From: CAWBRT01 sp963819175
Lineage (GTDB): Bacteria; Acidobacteriota; Terriglobia; Terriglobales; Acidobacteriaceae
DNA length: 64,000 nucleotides
Assembly: GCA_963819175.1 (NCBI GenBank)
Contig: CAWFVJ010000013.1
Span: 310,001 to 374,000 of the forward strand
Direction of reading: 5' to 3'
A program made the position numbers and the translations under genes. The notes beneath the pieces are model-generated. The model was not told the DNA's origin, did not search any database, and saw only the letters and a program-made list of their open reading frames with translations. Every line of letters begins with the position of its first letter. Positions within the stretch are counted from its first letter, which is position 1. Positions 48,478 to 57,760 of this stretch are shown piece after piece.

Positions 48478-49305
48478 TTAGCGCCAGCGCTCAAGGCAAC
48501 GGCGATAGCTCTCATATTTTTCCAGCGGAGTGGCATTGAAGACACAGAAAACATCGTCGCTGACGCGCACGGCCTTGACCCGGGCTCCGGGCTCTTCCTC
48601 GGCCTTCCAGTAGAGGGAATCGACATTCTGCAGCAAGGTTAGGACGCGAGCCTGCGGCAGTTTGCTCTTGATTGCGGCCGGCAGGTGCTGCGGCGCCATG
48701 TGGCTTTCGCCAAAGAGCACGACGAGGCGGCTATCCGGCACCTCGCTCGGCAATCGTCGGCGATCCGTGCGGCCGCATGCTCGTCGCGCAGGGCAATGCG
48801 GCGAAGGTCGCCACGAGGCAGCGTATCAAGGCCGTACAAGCGGACTCCATGCCGGCGAGCGGAGACTAACAGGCGAAAGAACGGATTCCAGCCGAATCCC
48901 CAGTCCAGGTCGAAGCGAATGCGGCTGCGCAACTCGCGTTCGTCGATCTGGCCATTGCGCCATTCATCCAGGATGCGCTGATCGCGGGCATAAATCGCCT
49001 CCAGCGCCAAGACCAGCGGCCGCTGCTGCGCCGCCGAAAGCTGCGCAATCAAGCTGGCCGTGTAGAGCTGCGAAGCCGGCAGCGCATGATAGTCGGCAAC
49101 GAGCAAAACCTCGGCCTGAAGCAGCTCATCCAGCAAGCCGGAGCGAGGAAAGCCGGGACCGATAGGTCTGAAAGGCTTCGGCAAATACACGAATGTACTT
49201 GTCTCCGCTGTGGGAATCAGCGGCCCTGACTTCCCGCTCGACTTGCGAAACAGCGTAGAGCTGCGCCGCGCTTCTCCGCTGGCGCAAATGCGAATAGGTT
49301 CCCAT
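48478..49305 (-). CDS. ChaN-like (DUF399) protein (two frameshifts)
   Basis: About 275 residues, starting MGTYSHLRQRRSAAQLY. The core has LLQAEVLLVADYHALPASQLYTASLIAQL and later SRLVVLFGESHMAPQHLPAAI, the paired His/Glu motifs of the ChaN/EreA-like fold. Frame breaks lie near 49140 and near 48750. Campylobacter ChaN binds haem dimers; here there is no signal peptide or lipobox, so a haem role is unproven. Confidence 0.75.
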
Positions 49306-49362
49306 TTCGATGTCTGGCGTCAGAGCGCTCGAGGTGGCTGCAATTATTGTGTTTGATGCCGG

Positions 49363-50061
49363 TCAATCGCCAATTCGGAGCTGCGCAACCTGCCGATTGC
49401 GAGACCCTGGCAACAGCGAGTCGGGAACGTGTGACGTGAACGCTTTCAGGAAACTTCCCGGTGGTCGCGGAGGGCTCTTGATGAGCTTCGGACGGCTCCG
49501 TTTTAAGTCTCTTTTCAAGAGTGCGGTACGGCTACGTCGAATCGCTGGACGCTCCACCAGGACGAACCCGGCCTGGAAAGCCGCTGCCAGCTCACCCTCA
49601 AATTTTTCGGAGCCTACGTGTCCGGACGGTTCTGCAAACAGCAAAGACGCCCCTGACTTGGAGGCGCCGGCTATCTCGGCAAAGAAGCCAGCCACCGAAG
49701 GCATTTCATGCACGACAGCGAAGGCGAGCGTGAAGTCCACTTTGCCGGCCACATCGGTCAGACCCAAGGAATCAGCCGAACATACCCGGGCGTCCAGTCG
49801 ATCAAGGACACCGGCCTTAGCGGCGCGGCGTTTCAGCCGATCAACCATCTTGGGCTGCACGTCGACGGCGATCACCCGGCCGCCGGTCCCCACAAGGCGA
49901 GCCAGTTCCAAGGTGAAGAATCCCATGCCCGGCCCAGGTTCGAGAACAGTCATGCCTTGCCGGACATACGGGGCCAGAATTTTGGCCGGGTCTTGACCCA
50001 AGCGCCGCAGCGGGCAAGCCAGCAAGTATCCGAGCCACCAAGGACAGATGCGATGTCCCAT
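49363..50061 (-). CDS. Class I SAM-dependent methyltransferase
   Basis: About 232 residues from ATG 50061 (after GAGGAA). SAM-binding motif I is VLEPGPGMGFFTLELARLVG and motif II VIAVDVQPKMVDRLKRR; DFTLAFAVVHEMPSVAGFFAEI is the post-motif region. The N-terminus MGHRICPWWLGYLLACPLRR is unusual: Cys- and Trp-rich, possibly membrane- or substrate-binding. Substrate unknown. Confidence 0.88.
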   Translation of the reverse strand: MGHRICPWWLGYLLACPLRRLGQDPAKILAPYVRQGMTVLEPGPGMGFFTLELARLVGTGGRVIAVDVQPKMVDRLKRRAAKAGVLDRLDARVCSADSLGLTDVAGKVDFTLAFAVVHEMPSVAGFFAEIAGASKSGASLLFAEPSGHVGSEKFEGELAAAFQAGFVLVERPAIRRSRTALLKRDLKRSRPKLIKSPPRPPGSFLKAFTSHVPDSLLPGSRNRQVAQLRIGD

Positions 50062-50167
50062 GTCATTCCTCGAATTGAGATTGCAAATGCAGAATAATTC
50101 AGAATGCCTGATTGCGGTGATAAATTCACCGACTCCGAAAATGTCCCGATAATCCTTGTTGCCGATT

Positions 50168-50196
50168 TTGACAACCTCGGAAGGCCGCGCTAGCAT
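50168..50196 (+). promoter_or_regulatory. Strong sigma-70-type promoter
   Basis: A perfect TTGACA at 50168-50173, a 17-base spacer, and TAGCAT at 50191-50196. Transcription would begin near 50203, about 23 bases before the 18-residue ORF. Confidence 0.6.
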
Positions 50197-50225
50197 GGGC
50201 CTAACACTGGAAAGGAGGTGGTCCG

Positions 50226-50282
50226 ATGCAAAAAAGTTCCGACTGTAGCATACATCTGACTAGTGAGGTGGCTGAGGCTTAG
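50226..50282 (+). CDS. Candidate 18-residue peptide ORF in a short transcript
   Basis: Encodes MQKSSDCSIHLTSEVAEA, preceded by GGAAAGGAGGTGG at ideal spacing, the strongest Shine-Dalgarno in the window. A small hairpin (TTAGGGCG/CGCTCTAA) overlaps its stop. The unit is framed by the promoter at 50168 and the terminator at 50527. I do not know a family for this peptide; it may be a real small protein, a leader peptide, or a RiPP-like precursor. Confidence 0.45.
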   Translation: MQKSSDCSIHLTSEVAEA

Positions 50283-50526
50283 GGCGGTTTCGCTCTAACG
50301 TGAGTAGTTTGCGATTGGTCGATTCCGGAGCTGACAAGCATCGTTGAATCGCCTTTCGCAAAATTAGCACTCGCCAGATTCCCGCAGTAGTTTCCATTCC
50401 CACAAACGTGACAGAGCTGGGAAGGGAGTCTGTCGCAGGGTCGAAAGGCGACGGTTTCCTGTGCATTGGGTCACGGGACCGGAGCTGAGAGCGCGACCTG
50501 CCTCAGGCCAAACCAAACAGCTAACC
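50283..50526 (+). ncRNA. Possible structured RNA between the small ORF and its terminator
   Basis: About 240 bases without a credible plus-strand ORF, located inside a promoter-terminator unit, with local palindromes (for example GTCGCAGGGTCGAAAGGCGAC). It does not show the landmarks I know for RNase P, tmRNA, SRP RNA or common riboswitches. Status unproven. Confidence 0.3.
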
Positions 50527-50562
50527 GGCGCCCCACCAGCTACAGGGTGGGGCGTTTTGTTT
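50527..50562 (+). terminator. Intrinsic terminator
   Basis: GCGCCCCACC pairs with GGGTGGGGCG around AGCTACA, followed by TTTTGTTT. Near-ideal rho-independent terminator. Confidence 0.85.
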
Positions 50563-51593
50563 GCGGAACCGCAACGAAGAAATCTCGACGCAAAAGAACG
50601 ACTTTAGTTTTGAGCGCACGCTGGTGGCCCATATTTGCCATCCGTTGGAAAATGTGGGGATGTTCGGCTCTGTATTTCAGTTCTTCGCTTCCTGCAGGCC
50701 CGAAGCGATCAAGGCTACCAAGAGACACTACCTCGGCCCGTGCGGGTGTCATCCTGAGCGAAGCGAAGGATTTATGCATTTCTCTCTGGGTTCCAATAGC
50801 TGCCGCAGAGAATGCATAGATCGTCACGTCGCGCTTGGCGGCGCTCCTCACGATGACATGTACCTAGCCTGGGTTATTCATGAGTAAGGCGAAAGACGGG
50901 TGGAGCAGGGCTTCAGCCCTGCATTTACGGCCCGCCTGGAGTGGCGGCTTTAGCCGCTGAGGTACATACCGTCGGCAACAGCGGAATCGCCGGGGTGCCC
51001 CACGTTCCGCCCCGCGTTTGGGCTAACGTGGGGTAGTTTATTCTGGGCCGGGTGCCCCAGGTTCCGCGCCGCGTTGTTCGGCGCTAACCTGGGGTAGTTT
51101 CTTTCTGAATCATAACGCCTTCCCTGGGCACGCATCCTCACATCCGTCATCCCGACCGAAGCGGAGGGATCTTGTGTTTTCCGTGAGTGCCCTGCAGTTG
51201 TCTGGTGCCCCATATCTGCCGTAGTCAGCAGATGTGGGACGCCGTTCGCTAGGTGGCCGGGGTGCCCCATTTCCAGCTTCCTTTGCTTTCCCCAGCCCGC
51301 ATAGCGGGCAAAATACGGTAGCCCCACGGCGCAAGCCTGGGGTGAGCGTCAGATCCGCGTAGTCCCAGCCCGCGTAGCGGGCGTAAGACGGAGTCAGAAA
51401 GGAGCGCAGTCCGGTGGCTCGACATTTGCCCGTCGCGGCTAGCGTGGGGAAGAATAGGCCGGGGTGCTTCATTCTAGCGTCGTGCGGTTCGACGCTAGGG
51501 TGGGGTCGTTGATGCCTCCCAACCAACCGCCCGACTCAAGCCAATCGAGGGCTTGAATGGTCCACCAGCCGAAGTCGCGCGCAGAGCCGTCGT
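50563..51593. repeat. Long repeat tract with families A, B, C and hairpins
   Basis: About 1 kb without genes. It holds family B (50621-50660), a full family C with the ATAGATCGTCACGTCG core (50744-50860), two reverse family A copies (50991-51040 and 51047-51107), a C fragment (51139-51182), family B (51199-51241), hairpins CCCGCATAGCGGG and CCCGCGTAGCGGG resembling the MITE interior (51290-51395), and two A variants (51456-51510 and 51523-51568). It borders the ATPase island. Confidence 0.75.
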
Positions 51594-52984
51594 TCAATCA
51601 CAACCGGCATTAATTGCTGCCTCTAGAGCAGGCACTAATTGAATAAACTCGGTTCTTCTGAATTGATCCAGGGTGTACTCTCCCTGATAGGGCAGCGTCA
51701 ATTGCCCACCGGATACAAGTGCCACTACCCCGACTTCAAAGAAGAGTTCAGGAAGAGTCTGCGAGCTTCGGGACTGCAACCATTTCAGCTTGGAGAGAGC
51801 CTTCATGTCGTGATCGTTGACCATAAGCGTCTGAATGTGTTCTCGAAGCTGTTTTATCGTCCAGCGTCGATCTGCAAAACCGCGAAACACGGCTCTTACA
51901 ACGTCTCCGAGTTGGGGATACAGGCTGTTGTAAGCACTTGTGAGCTCGTCCAGTGAGTCTTGTGATGCCCTCTCGCGCGCTTCCACAGTTCTGGCCCGCC
52001 CACTTTACCCGTTCTTGACTTTTGAAATGCAAGATCAAGTGTCCTCAGAAGGTCCCGCGGTCCATTTCTGGTTATCTTCTTCAATTCACTGCGAATGAGT
52101 TTCTTCCCGTCGGCCTCAGTTCCCTCAAATAAATCGGTCCATTTTTGACGCTCCGCTTTCATTCTGCGCTGAAGTAATTCAAGCAATTCGTCCGGAGACC
52201 AGTGCAATCGAATCATGTGCTCTGGGTAACGCGTCAAATCATCGACACTTCTCAAGACGGGCTGATAGATGTGTGTCTTAAGCAGACCGATGATCTTTAG
52301 ATTCGGAATGGCATCCGAAAGACGAATTGCCGCTAGGCAGAACCCCCCAATTAAGTCTTCATCAAGGCTTCGACTTGCCGAAAAAACTTGCTCGGGATCA
52401 TCCACAACAATCCTAACTCGTACTCCGCGCGAACAGATGTCCGACAGCGTATCGTACGCCGATTGCACATCTTTTTCCGGTCTAAGTCCGACCAGGACAG
52501 GCGAATCCCCCTTACCAAGGCTAAGACCACAGCCCAGAACAGAGACACCGACACCTCGACCTAAAAACTGCTTCACAGCATCGAGGTAAGATTTCTGCGC
52601 TTTCCGCGCCGTGTCTATCAGAGGTTTGATCCCAGGGACTTGAGTCTGCAGAACATCCTGGCGTTCTATGATTGCGCGCAACGCTTCGATTGTAATGTCA
52701 TGCTCAAACTGTTTGCGATAAGTCGTGTAGTTCAAATCCCGGTTCGTCAAATACAGGGTAAACTTATCTGGGTTGATTCCGATGATGACTTCATTGGAGA
52801 TTTTATTAATTTCGGTCAGATATCGAAAAGCTGAGCTCTTTCCGATTCCTTTCAGCCCCACCGCTATCACAGCACTGGACTTAAAATCCCCCAATGCATC
52901 AATTGCCTGGGTCTTCGTGATGTAGTTACTGAGACCACCATCGATTCCCGCATCCAATCGCTTACAAGTATCAGGGAATGACAT
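51594..52984 (-). CDS. P-loop ATPase of the Sll1717-like/STAND type, possible defence ATPase (frameshifted)
   Basis: About 463 residues. Walker A is AVGLKGIGKSSAFRYL near residue 40 and a Walker B-like RVRIVVDDPEQVF near residue 200. A C-terminal helical region after the frame break near 51985 (one base missing) reads ERASQDSLDELTSAYNSLYPQLGDVVRAVFRGF and ends with a winged-helix-like segment (SLPELFFEVGVVALVS-type). The N-terminus has the family-like ITKTQAIDALGDF. Base composition is clearly more AT-rich than the flanks, suggesting transfer. It overlaps the upstream 189-residue gene by 14 bases. Such ATPases are common in antiphage and stress systems, but no effector domain can be identified here. 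Confidence 0.72.
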
Positions 52985-53540
52985 AGACTGACCTCGTCAA
53001 CTTTCCACAATCCCGTCCATTAGGACCAGGCGGCGCGAGGCAAGGCTCATCACATTGCTTCGCAACAAGGCAACGATCTTGAGCGCGAATCTGAAGTTTC
53101 GCGGCGAAGGCGGATTCTTCGAGCTTTGTGCGGATGTTCTCTTGGGTTGGAAGGCGGCACGGTGAGTTTTGAGTTAGATCGCGTATTGCCAGCTCGATCT
53201 GTTTAAGTGAAGCAGCCCTTGCCTTGAGGTATTGCATTGTCAGGTCACTTAACCACTGCTGAAAATTCTCAAGAGCCCGAATCTCTTTCTTCGGCCGAGT
53301 TGTCCTTAGGTCGCCATCGAGCAAGCCTATATCATGTGCAAAACTAACGTAGGTCTCAATTGCTTCAGCGCCCGCATACACGAGTTGTCCGAAACGAAGA
53401 TACGAAAACTCCCCTGCTTTGTTCTGTGCAATGTGGCGTGCTAGAGCAGCAAAACTCTTGAACTCGTCTGGATCGGCGTCCAGGACTACACGGTGCAGTT
53501 TACGATCAATAGCATTTGGCGTAGTGCTGATCACGGCCAT
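52971..53540 (-). CDS. Unknown protein partnered with the P-loop ATPase
   Basis: 189 residues from ATG 53540 after GGGAGG. The first 90 residues look like a winged-helix fold (FKSFAALARHIAQNKAGEFSYLRFGQLVYAG, then FAHDIGLLDGDLRTTR), followed by a helical or coiled-coil middle (LSDLTMQYLKARAASLKQIELAIRDL) and a Cys-containing tail (RCLVAKQCDEPCLAPPG). The stop overlaps the ATPase start by 14 bases, so the two are one transcription and translation unit. No known family recognised. It may sense or bind DNA or RNA for the ATPase; this is inference. Confidence 0.65.
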   Translation of the reverse strand: MAVISTTPNAIDRKLHRVVLDADPDEFKSFAALARHIAQNKAGEFSYLRFGQLVYAGAEAIETYVSFAHDIGLLDGDLRTTRPKKEIRALENFQQWLSDLTMQYLKARAASLKQIELAIRDLTQNSPCRLPTQENIRTKLEESAFAAKLQIRAQDRCLVAKQCDEPCLAPPGPNGRDCGKLTRSVYVIP

Positions 53541-54033
53541 TCGAGCCTCCCTGATCATTGAATAGTCTTCATTGAGCTTTACGGGAACTTGCGACTCTAA
53601 GATATGGATTTCATTGTGTCAAGCAGAATTGAACATTTCCTATTGGTTTCAGTTTCGCAGTGGCTGGTGGCCCATATTTGCCATCCGTTGGCAAATGTGG
53701 GAATGTTCGGGCGGGTGGCGCAATCCTTTTGAATCAAAGCAGTCTCGGGGTTCGGCTGTTTGCCGGGTGCCCCATTCAATCTTCCTTTGTGTTCAGTCTC
53801 ATGACATCCTTTCCAAAGTGTCTCGGGACATCCTTTACACTTCCGCGCGAGCGCAGCGAGCGCGGGAGTGTAAGCCGAGATGCCTTGGAAGACCATGGAC
53901 GTACGAGAACAGCGGGTGCAGTTTGTGGTGGCGGCCGGGTGCCCCAGGTTCCGCGCCGCGTTGTTCGGCGCTAACCTGGGGTAGTTTCTTGAACTGTGCA
54001 GCGGAGCACCTATAATTCATTCGAGTACTTCCT
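53541..54033. repeat. Repeat tract on the other flank of the ATPase island
   Basis: Family B in reverse (53662-53702), a block with GACATCCTTTCCAAAGTGTC and GGGACATCCTTTACACTTCC followed by a GCGCGAGCGCAGCGAGCGCG hairpin (53803-53868), and family A in reverse (53935-53991). The family A copy is almost identical to the one at 51047-51107 on the far side of the island. Confidence 0.75.
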
Positions 54034-54537
54034 ATGGACTTTTCAAATCTTATCTACGCCAGACAATCCGTTCGCGCTTACCAATCCACGCCGGTGCCGG
54101 AAGAGAAGCTTCAGGCGCTTCTCGAGGCCGCCAATCGCGCGCCTTCGGCCGGTAATTTCCAGGCCTTCGAGATCTATGTCGTCACCGATCTGAAGCAGCG
54201 TCAGGCCCTGGCCGGCGCGACATTCGGGCAGGACTTCCTGCAGAATGCCCCGCTCAACCTGGTTTTTTGCATGAACCCCGCGCGCTGCGAGTACCAGCCG
54301 GCCGAGGTTTTCGCCATGCAGGACACAACCATCGCCTGCACCTTCGCCATGTTAAAGGTGACGGAGCTCGGACTGGCAAGCTGCTGGATCGGCGCATTCA
54401 TTCCCGAAAAAGTGGCTCAGACTCTCGCTCTGCCGGCGGGCATCAAGCCGGTGGCAGTGCTGGCGATCGGCTACCCGGCGGAGAATCCCGAAAGAACCTC
54501 GCGCAGAAATCTGGAGGAAGTGGTTCACAAACTGTGA
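54034..54537 (+). CDS. Nitroreductase-family flavoprotein
   Basis: 167 residues. FMN-binding motifs: RQSVRAYQSTPVPEEKL and NRAPSAGNFQAFEIYVV at the N-terminus, then GLASCWIGAFIPEKVAQTL and IGYPAENPERTSRR at the C-terminus. An NAD(P)H-dependent FMN reductase of quinones, nitro compounds or enones; substrate unknown. Single gene. Confidence 0.92.
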   Translation: MDFSNLIYARQSVRAYQSTPVPEEKLQALLEAANRAPSAGNFQAFEIYVVTDLKQRQALAGATFGQDFLQNAPLNLVFCMNPARCEYQPAEVFAMQDTTIACTFAMLKVTELGLASCWIGAFIPEKVAQTLALPAGIKPVAVLAIGYPAENPERTSRRNLEEVVHKL

Positions 54538-54614
54538 ATCTGACAAAAAAGAGGTACATAAACGGTAAACATGCGGGCTAACCCAACTCCGGAGACGGGC
54601 CGTTTGATTCACCG

Positions 54615-54674
54615 TCGGTGGCCCAAATTTGTCTCAGGTGGCCCATATTTGCCCGTCGTTGGCAAATGTGGGGT
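54615..54674 (-). repeat. Family B, partially duplicated
   Basis: GGTGGCCCAAATTTG, then GGTGGCCCATATTTGCCCG and GGCAAATGTGGGG; the left arm is present twice. Confidence 0.7.
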
Positions 54675-54690
54675 GATGGACGTCACGTCC

Positions 54691-55563
54691 CTACTTACCA
54701 TTATCGGACATAGGAAGGAAGCACGACAGCGGACAATTCGTGCAATTGGGAGCTTTTTTCAGGCAGTGATGTTTGCCAACCTGCACCAGCAGCGCGTGAA
54801 ATTCGTTGTAGCGCTGCGCGAGTTCACTCCGGTAACTGGTTGAAACTGCGGATGGATCGTGGATTCCGGGACGATCTCCCGCAGGCGCCGGTTCACCCTG
54901 GCTTTCCGGCGGCAAATTCCGCAGCGAACGCTCCACCAACATCCTTATTGTTTCGTAGTCCGCGCGGGGCGGCACCAGTTTGTGCCGCTCGAAGACCCGG
55001 CGCGTGTACGTATCTACAACAAAAACAGGATGGTTGCCCGCCATAGAGCAGAATCGAGTCGGCCGTTTCCGGCCCCACGCCCTTCTGTTCCAGCAACACG
55101 TTGCGCAGTTTTTCGGTCGGTTGATCGAACAAGCGCGCCATCGCCGGGTGCTCGCCTCCGTCGCCGGAAGTCGCTGCCTGCTCCATAGTTTGCAAGGATA
55201 AAAGCAGTCAGGTCCTGCAAGCGGCGAGCCTTTTGCCGAAAGTAACCGGCGGGCCGCAGCAGACTTTCCAGACGCGCGCAATCTGCCTGAAGAATGGCTT
55301 CAGGAGCCAGAATCCCCGCCTCCCGCAGGTTGCGCATGGCGCTTTCCACATTGGTCCATGAGGTGTTCTGGGTAAGGATGGCCCCAACGATGACTTCGAA
55401 CTTCGACTCAGCCGGCCACCAGTTCTGCGGACCCCATTCCCGCAGCAGAGAACGGTAGAACTTGGCGATCGTACGCCGGGTTCGCGCGGCAGGCGGCAGG
55501 CTCGTCGGACGCGTTGGCCCTGGTCTTTCGTATGGCGGGTTTCTTGGTCGCGGGGAAGTGCAT
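54691..55563 (-). CDS. Endonuclease III-like DNA glycosylase (several frameshifts)
   Basis: About 285 residues over four frame segments. Segments in order: FYRSLLREWGPQNWWP, then FEVIVGAILTQNTSWTNVESAMRNL (DNA-binding helix), the HhH region EKLRNVLLEQKGVGPETADSIL, HPVFVVDTYTRRVFERH with the catalytic Asp, and the C-terminal CLKKAPNCTNCPLSC, a C-x6-C-x2-C-x4-C-type [4Fe-4S] site. In this subfamily the catalytic Lys of Nth is not obvious. Frame breaks lie near 55470, 55180 and 55040. The 5' end is uncertain. Base-excision repair function is inferred from the family. Confidence 0.82.
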
Positions 55564-55744
55564 GCCCTACCGTTACTTGCGGATTACTTTGCCAATCAAC
55601 TTAGCTATAAGTGTGCGATTGGTTCCAAAATTTGTCGTATGTTCCAAAAAATGTCGCATGCGGTGACATATCGGCTGAGTTAATTTACCCCCGCCAGCCG
55701 ATCAAGGGCAATTTTACAAGTTAGTGACACCGCGCTTTCCCGGA

Positions 55745-55773
55745 TTGACAAATTCTGTCACTCGGCCTACATT
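55745..55773 (+). promoter_or_regulatory. Sigma-70-type promoter of the pil cluster
   Basis: A perfect TTGACA at 55745-55750, a 17-base spacer, and TACATT at 55768-55773, 88 bases before the pilB start. A good consensus match in the expected place. Confidence 0.6.
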
Positions 55774-55860
55774 CGCGCTACTCAGTAAGTTTTGCCTTTC
55801 AGTCAGGGCAATTGCGGTGAGTTTTGGACGAGTATATCTCGCCAAGAGGAGAACGAACGT

Positions 55861-57573
55861 ATGTCTCAGCGGCTCGGTGATCTGCTGATCAAGGAAAACG
55901 CGATCACTCCAGAGCAGTTGGAGCAGGCTCAGAAGCTGCAAAGGGAGAGCGGCGGGCGGCTTGGCTCCGCGATGGTCAAGCTGGGCTTTCTCAAAGAAAC
56001 CGAGGTCACGACTTTTGTTTCCCGCCAGTATGGAATACCGGCGGTCAACCTAGCCTATTGCGAAATCGATCCTGCCGTCGTCAAACTGATTCCCTACGAA
56101 GCGGCCAAGCGCTATCAGATATTGCCCATCAGCCGTGTTGGCTCCTCCTTGACCATTGCCGTGGTCGATCCCACAAACGTATTCGCGCTCGACGATATCA
56201 AGTTCATGACCGGATACAACGTTGAGCCGGTGGTCGCCTCCGAGAGCGAGATTCAGGAAGGCATCGAAAGGGCCTACAGCTCCAAGTCGGAGGACAATCT
56301 CGAGTCTGTCATCGCGTCGTTGGACGGTGCCGACACCAATCTCGAACTCCAGGAAGACGAAGCCGAAATGAACCTGGAGGATCTGGAGCGAGCGGCGGAC
56401 CAGGCTCCTATCGTCAAGCTGGTGAACATGATCCTGACCGAAGCCGTCAAGCGCGGAGCCAGCGACATTCATTTGGAACCCTACGAGAAAGAGTATCGCG
56501 TGCGCTTGCGCATGGATGGTGTCCTGCACGCCATCATGACGCCGCCGCTGAAAGCCAAAGATGCCATCACTTCGCGTTTGAAGATCATGGCTAAGCTCGA
56601 CATCAGCGAAAAGCGTCTGCCTCAGGACGGCCGCATCATGCTGAAAATGAACATTGGCGGAAAGAAGAAGCAACTCGATTTCCGTGTCAGTGTCTTGCCG
56701 ACGCTATGGGGCGAGAAGGTCGTGCTTCGCTTGCTCGACAAAGAAAATCTCCGCCTCGATATGACCAAGCTCGGCTTCGAGCCGGAGTCGTTGGAAAAGT
56801 TCCAGAAAGCGATTCTGAAGCCATACGGCATGGTCCTGGTGACCGGTCCAACCGGGTCCGGAAAGACCAACACGCTCTATTCGGCGATCTCGCTGGTGAA
56901 CAAGCCTGACACCAACATTATGACCGCCGAAGACCCGGTCGAATTTCAGCTTCACGGCGTCAACCAGGTCCAGATGAAGGAACAGATCGGGTTGAATTTC
57001 GCTGCCGCCCTGCGCTCCTTTCTGCGCCAGGATCCAAACATAATTCTGGTGGGCGAAATCCGTGACTTTGAAACCGCCGAGATCGCCATCAAGGCCGCCT
57101 TGACCGGGCACTTGGTGCTCTCGACGCTGCACACAAACGGCGCGCCTGAGACCATCAGCCGCCTGATGAACATGGGTATTGAGCCATTCCTGGTGGCGAC
57201 CTCAGTTCACCTTATCGTTGCCCAGCGCCTGGTTCGCAGGGTTTGCTCCGAGTGTGCCGAGGCGGTCGAGGTGCCCTTTGAAGCCCTCGTCCGGGCGGGC
57301 TACACGCCCGATGAGGCGCGGCAGGTCAAGGTCAAGAAAGGACGCGGCTGCACGACCTGCAACGGCTCCGGCTACAAAGGCCGCGTCGGACTTTATGAAG
57401 TGATGGAGATTAATGACGAGCTGCGCGAACTCGTCCTGGTAGGCGCATCGGCCATGGAATTGAAAAAGAAAGCCATTGAAAACGGAATGATGACCTTGCG
57501 GCGCAGTGGTCTTATGAAGGTAATGTTGGGCGTCACGACCATGGAGGAAGTGGCGCGCGAAACCATAGTCTAG
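55861..57573 (+). CDS. pilB: Type IV pilus extension ATPase
   Basis: 570 residues, starting MSQRLGDLLIKENAITPEQLEQA after AGAGGAG. An N-terminal T2SSE_N domain is followed by the ATPase: Walker A VTGPTGSGKTNTLY, Asp box ITAEDPVEFQ-type (MTAEDPVEFQLHGVNQ), Walker B LVGEIRDFETAEIA, His box STLHTNGAPETISRL, and a zinc motif VCSECAEA...GCTTCNGSGYKGR. Powers pilus assembly in the cytoplasm. The stop codon TAG is the first codon of a family D repeat. Confidence 0.96.
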   Translation: MSQRLGDLLIKENAITPEQLEQAQKLQRESGGRLGSAMVKLGFLKETEVTTFVSRQYGIPAVNLAYCEIDPAVVKLIPYEAAKRYQILPISRVGSSLTIAVVDPTNVFALDDIKFMTGYNVEPVVASESEIQEGIERAYSSKSEDNLESVIASLDGADTNLELQEDEAEMNLEDLERAADQAPIVKLVNMILTEAVKRGASDIHLEPYEKEYRVRLRMDGVLHAIMTPPLKAKDAITSRLKIMAKLDISEKRLPQDGRIMLKMNIGGKKKQLDFRVSVLPTLWGEKVVLRLLDKENLRLDMTKLGFEPESLEKFQKAILKPYGMVLVTGPTGSGKTNTLYSAISLVNKPDTNIMTAEDPVEFQLHGVNQVQMKEQIGLNFAAALRSFLRQDPNIILVGEIRDFETAEIAIKAALTGHLVLSTLHTNGAPETISRLMNMGIEPFLVATSVHLIVAQRLVRRVCSECAEAVEVPFEALVRAGYTPDEARQVKVKKGRGCTTCNGSGYKGRVGLYEVMEINDELRELVLVGASAMELKKKAIENGMMTLRRSGLMKVMLGVTTMEEVARETIV

Positions 57574-57658
57574 AGCGGTTTCAAAGAAGGTGTATCCCGG
57601 AACTCTCGCCGCCGGGGCTGCCTGCATCGCGGGATATACCTTCAGCGAAAGTGCTCTA
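57571..57658 (+). repeat. Dispersed hairpin repeat family D, copy 2
   Basis: An 88-base imperfect palindrome from TAGAGCGGTTTC to GAAAGTGCTCTA, with AAGGTGTATCCCG pairing with CGGGATATACCTT. Its first three bases are the pilB stop codon. Confidence 0.8.
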
Positions 57659-57760
57659 AACCGAGACTCCGGTTTTTGGGCGCCCAGTCAGGGCGGAAGT
57701 TGACGCCGCCACAGGGGCGGCCGCCGGAGCGGAACGACGGCTCCAGGAACGGAATGATTG

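Noticed and set aside
50260..50466. Minus-strand ORF of 68 residues opposite the small transcript
   Set aside because: No Shine-Dalgarno, no recognisable motif, and it runs against a clear promoter-terminator unit on the plus strand.
50200..50562. RNase P RNA, tmRNA, SRP RNA or a known riboswitch
   Set aside because: None of the landmark sequences of these RNAs could be found, so I only report an unnamed transcript.
53803..53868. IS remnant suggested by repeated GACATCCTTT motifs
   Set aside because: Only short direct repeats and a GC-rich hairpin; no transposase fragment is visible in any frame.
55612..55670. Possible insertion-sequence end (two copies of GTTCCAAAA..TGTCG)
   Set aside because: Two short direct repeats are present but no inverted repeat, transposase or target duplication; too little to call a mobile element.
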